The translations under genes and the position numbers were made by a program. Below the pieces are notes generated by a model. The model had not been told where the DNA came from, made no database searches, and saw only the letters and a list, made by a program, of their open reading frames with translations. DNA of 43,550 nt from Anaerolineae bacterium (lineage in GTDB: Bacteria; Chloroflexota; Anaerolineae; J102): the NCBI GenBank assembly GCA_026991225.1, contig JALXCB010000139.1, positions 1 through 43,550 of the forward strand, read 5' to 3'. Positions 41,712-43,550 of the stretch are shown piece by piece. Position 1 is the stretch's first letter, and each line of letters opens with the position of its first letter.

Positions 41712-41914
41712 GTTTCCACCGCGAACGCGAGCTTGATGGTGGTCTTGTATTCGACGATCTTGCCATCCTCGACTTTGGCCGTCATGCTGACGACCTCGAT
41801 GCCCGAGATGCCGTGCAGGGTCCGGGCCGCGGTCTTGACCGCGTTCGCGGCGGCATCCTCCCAGCCTTTGTCGGATTTCCCGACCAATTCGATCACTTTC
41901 GCAACGTTCGACAT
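41708..41914 (-). CDS. Dodecin family flavin-binding protein
   Basis: A 68-residue protein matching dodecin, which forms a hollow twelve-subunit shell that stores flavin. SNVAKVIELVGKSDKGWEDAAANAV contains the conserved Trp, and GIEVVSMTAKVEDGKIVEYKTTIKLAFAVE is the family core. The start is chosen at 41914, with AGAGG upstream, over an earlier ATG that would add a non-conserved extension across the promoter. It converges on rnj with a four-base overlap. Confidence 0.93.
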   Translation of the reverse strand: MSNVAKVIELVGKSDKGWEDAAANAVKTAARTLHGISGIEVVSMTAKVEDGKIVEYKTTIKLAFAVET

Positions 41915-41953
41915 GATAAGCCTCTTGAGTGTGAATGGGATGTTTCTATTCCC

Positions 41954-41962
41954 ATTATAGCA
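41954..41962 (-). promoter_or_regulatory. Extended -10 promoter of the dodecin gene
   Basis: Minus strand TGCTATAAT, extended -10 with perfect TATAAT; leader of about 35 bases. It is back to back with the maoC-like promoter. Confidence 0.7.
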
Positions 41963-41989
41963 CACTCGGGCCATCGCGTTTCCGCCCCA

Positions 41990-42018
41990 TTGACACAACC
42001 AACCCGCCCGAATACAAT
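41990..42018 (+). promoter_or_regulatory. Promoter of the MaoC-like gene
   Basis: Perfect TTGACA (41990-41995), 17-base spacer, TACAAT (42013-42018). Leader of about 33 bases containing AAGGAG. The best standard-type promoter in the window. Confidence 0.82.
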
Positions 42019-42057
42019 CTCCGAAACCATTCCCCTGCCTGATAAAGGAGTTCGACC

Positions 42058-42531
42058 ATGACCAAACTCACCCCGCCCAAGGGCCTCTACTTCGAGGATT
42101 TTCAGATCGGCGACAGCGTGGAAAGCGTGGGCCGCACCATCACCGAGACTGACGTGGTGCAGTTCGCCATGCTCTCGGGCGACTGGAACCTGATCCACAC
42201 CAACGCAGAATACGCCAAGGAGCAGCTCGCGGGCGAACGCATCGCTCACGGCCTGCTGGTGCTGGCCATCGCCTCGGGCCTGGCTGTGCGCCTGGGGTTC
42301 ATGGAGGAGACGGTGATGGCCTTCATGGAGCTGGAATGGCAATTCCGCAAGTTCGTTCGCATCGGCGACACCATTCGCCTGCGCGCGACCGTGGCGGAGA
42401 AGAAGGAAGTGAAGCGGTTGAGCGGCGGTTATGTGTGGTTCAAGATGGAGATTTTGAATCAGCGGGATGAGAAGGTGCAGAGAGGGACCTGGAAGGCGCT
42501 GATGAAGAGCCGCGCGGGCGAAGCTTCCTGA
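42058..42531 (+). CDS. MaoC-like hot-dog-fold dehydratase
   Basis: A 157-residue protein of the MaoC/(R)-specific enoyl-CoA hydratase group, which hydrates or dehydrates acyl-CoA thioesters. The N-terminus YFEDFQIGDSVESVGRTITETDVVQFAMLSGDWNLIHTNAEYA contains the catalytic Asp and His (GDxNxxH, here GDWNLIH). IAHGLLVLAIASGL is the helix that follows in the family. Start supported by AAGGAG. Single-gene unit with its own strong promoter. The substrate is unknown. Confidence 0.9.
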   Translation: MTKLTPPKGLYFEDFQIGDSVESVGRTITETDVVQFAMLSGDWNLIHTNAEYAKEQLAGERIAHGLLVLAIASGLAVRLGFMEETVMAFMELEWQFRKFVRIGDTIRLRATVAEKKEVKRLSGGYVWFKMEILNQRDEKVQRGTWKALMKSRAGEAS

Positions 42532-42533
42532 GG

Positions 42534-42621
42534 GTGCGTCCCCAATTTTTGGCAAGACCTCCGGGAGGTGGCGCCAAACGCTTCATTTTAGCCAAAACTC
42601 TGCTGCCACCTCCCGGAGGTC
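42534..42621. repeat. Inverted repeat between converging genes, with one end of element G
   Basis: GGGTGCGTCCCCAATTTTTGG right after the maoC-like stop matches an end of the mobile element at 21959-22148. Then GACCTCCGGGAGGTGGC (42556-42572) and GCCACCTCCCGGAGGTC (42605-42621) form a perfect 17-bp inverted repeat around 32 bases. Its last bases overlap the stop codon of the propeller gene. It may end transcription from both sides. The second end of element G is missing. Confidence 0.65.
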
Positions 42622-43550
42622 AATTGCGGCACCCGGCCACTTCGAACACATCCACCACGCCCGCATCGAACGCGGGAACATAGACCCGGGAGCCATCGGA
42701 GGAGAGGGCCAGGAACTGGCCGCCATGCCTGGCGTTTTGGGCGTTGACTGGGGTGCGGGCGATGATTTCGCCCGTTTCGGCGTCAATCGATAGAAGCCTG
42801 TTGGCCTCAGCATCGACAGCGAAAAGCAATCCTGTTTGGGGGCTGAACGCCAGGGCGTAGGGAACGCTGGGTGCGACGTCCAGTTGGCGTATGACCTCAC
42901 CCGAACGACTGTCCAGAACCAGGACCTTCTTCGTACGCCGATTGCTGACGAAGAGCTGGTTCCGGGCCTCGTCCAGGGCGACGCCGAAGGCTTCTCCGCC
43001 TGGCAGTGGCCCGAAGGTCCCGCGCAATGCGCCATCGTTCCCGATAACGCTGACATAGCCATCCAGATGGGTGATGTAGCCGGCCTGAGCGCCCGCGGCG
43101 GCCAGGGCGGGCATGCCATGGATGGCCGTCGTGGCGATGGGTTGATTTGTGGTCAGATCGACGATGGTGGCTGTGTTGTCGGCGAAGTTCGCCACGAAGA
43201 GCCGCGAGTCGTTCGCCGCCGCGCCCCAGGGCAGTTCGCCCACGGAAATCACGGCTTCAACCTGCCCGCGGGCCGGGTCGACCACGCTGACGTTGGCGCT
43301 GTTCCGGTGAATCAGGTACGCCCGGCCATGGCGATAGGCCACATCGTTCGCCCCCTGGTCTGATGTCGCCACGCGGGAGACGTTGTCTCCATCGAAGACG
43401 GCCAGGGAACCGTCGTCGAAGAGGCCGGTGAGGAAGCCTTTGGGCCAGGCGGCCACGCCCTTGGGATGCGGCCCCACGGCGATGTTTTGCCGCAGCGTGA
43501 TGGTGCATTCGGCGGGCGGGGTGGGTGTGGCCGTGGGGCCGCATCCCAAG
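42620..43550 (-). CDS. YVTN-type beta-propeller lipoprotein, N-terminus beyond window
   Basis: At least 309 residues, open to the right edge. The first visible residues LGCGPTATPTPP look like the end of a lipoprotein signal (L-G-C lipobox) followed by a Thr-Pro linker, so the true start and signal peptide lie beyond the edge and the mature protein would begin at that Cys. The rest is a seven-bladed YVTN/YncE-like propeller: repeated units such as NQLFVSNRRTKKVLVLDSRSGEVIRQLDV and LFAVDAEANRLLSIDAETGEIIARTPV. Outer-surface location is likely. Role unknown; such propellers mostly bind ligands or proteins. Confidence 0.85.
   Translation of the reverse strand, partial: LGCGPTATPTPPAECTITLRQNIAVGPHPKGVAAWPKGFLTGLFDDGSLAVFDGDNVSRVATSDQGANDVAYRHGRAYLIHRNSANVSVVDPARGQVEAVISVGELPWGAAANDSRLFVANFADNTATIVDLTTNQPIATTAIHGMPALAAAGAQAGYITHLDGYVSVIGNDGALRGTFGPLPGGEAFGVALDEARNQLFVSNRRTKKVLVLDSRSGEVIRQLDVAPSVPYALAFSPQTGLLFAVDAEANRLLSIDAETGEIIARTPVNAQNARHGGQFLALSSDGSRVYVPAFDAGVVDVFEVAGCRN

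Noticed and set aside
1-43550. CRISPR arrays, tRNA, rRNA, riboswitches
   Set aside because: Read for regularly spaced direct repeats, tRNA cloverleaf consensus (GGTTCGAATC) and known leader folds; nothing convincing. The regular-looking repeats are fold-back or hairpin-chain elements. A covariance search (Infernal/Rfam) would be the decisive test.

Overview
The window looks like a chromosomal segment from an uncultured member of the Chloroflexota (Anaerolineae or a neighbouring class). This is inferred from several things seen together: a GC-rich core with many Thr-Pro (TPTPT) linkers in secreted proteins; Ycf48/BNR-type beta-propellers and OmpL47-like Ig repeats; two genes of coenzyme F420 metabolism; a PHP-type DnaE carrying an intein; a pyruvate, phosphate dikinase; twin glgC genes; and gaps between genes packed with short dispersed repeats. 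No rRNA, tRNA, CRISPR array, complete transposase or prophage was recognised.

Layout. 1-7504 (minus strand) carries a membrane-anchored TPR protein that runs off the left edge, a 1215-residue Ig-repeat secreted protein, an orphan OmpR-type response regulator and a Ycf48-like secreted propeller. 8012-9438 (plus) is the F420 pair npdG-cofE, facing a CoA-type Nudix hydrolase (9532-10233). 10255-11696 is an AT-rich cassette of two unknown membrane proteins. 11831-16906 is dnaE, interrupted by a 425-residue LAGLIDADG intein. 17387-18659 holds two more unknown genes. 18952-21699 holds a canonical glgC followed by a paralogue with a degenerate active site. 22625-25327 is ppdK. 25459-26455 holds a decayed C-terminal fragment and an unknown Cys-rich-start protein. 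27095-27986 holds an antitoxin-like gene overlapping pcp. 28319-33209 holds a BNR-repeat secreted protein and an M16C peptidase. 33340-33692 is a toxin-antitoxin pair whose PIN toxin is cut off by a repeat. 34279-36158 holds moaA and a SufR-like regulator. 36496-39721 is a tightly overlapping operon of an AAA/ABC-like ATPase, a DUF4276/TOPRIM-like protein and a TrmA/RumA-like protein without the catalytic Cys and Glu. 40056-42531 holds RNase J, dodecin and a MaoC-like hydratase. 42620-43550 is a YVTN-propeller lipoprotein running off the right edge.

The most striking layer lies between genes. Three nearly identical 154-bp palindromic elements (18739, 22309, 26732) and one 141-bp relative with a different core (21724) share GTAACTGCTAA-type ends, and each is flanked by its own perfect 8-bp target duplication. 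One copy is inserted in another repeat whose empty-site sequence survives elsewhere in the window. A fifth element (21959-22148), a chain of hairpins with 12-bp perfect ends, has a perfect 9-bp target duplication. Other hairpin-chain and modular repeats supply stop codons (glgC, moaA, truncated vapC) and a ribosome-binding site (npdG). The organism therefore carries several families of small non-autonomous mobile elements that reshape gene ends and promoters.

How genes work together: glgC and its paralogue are probably one enzyme system for ADP-glucose. NpdG and CofE supply and reduce F420. The ATPase/DUF4276 pair has the make-up of a defence-type ATPase-nuclease module and is translationally coupled to an apparently catalytically dead RNA methyltransferase homologue, which is the best candidate for a new functional combination in the window.
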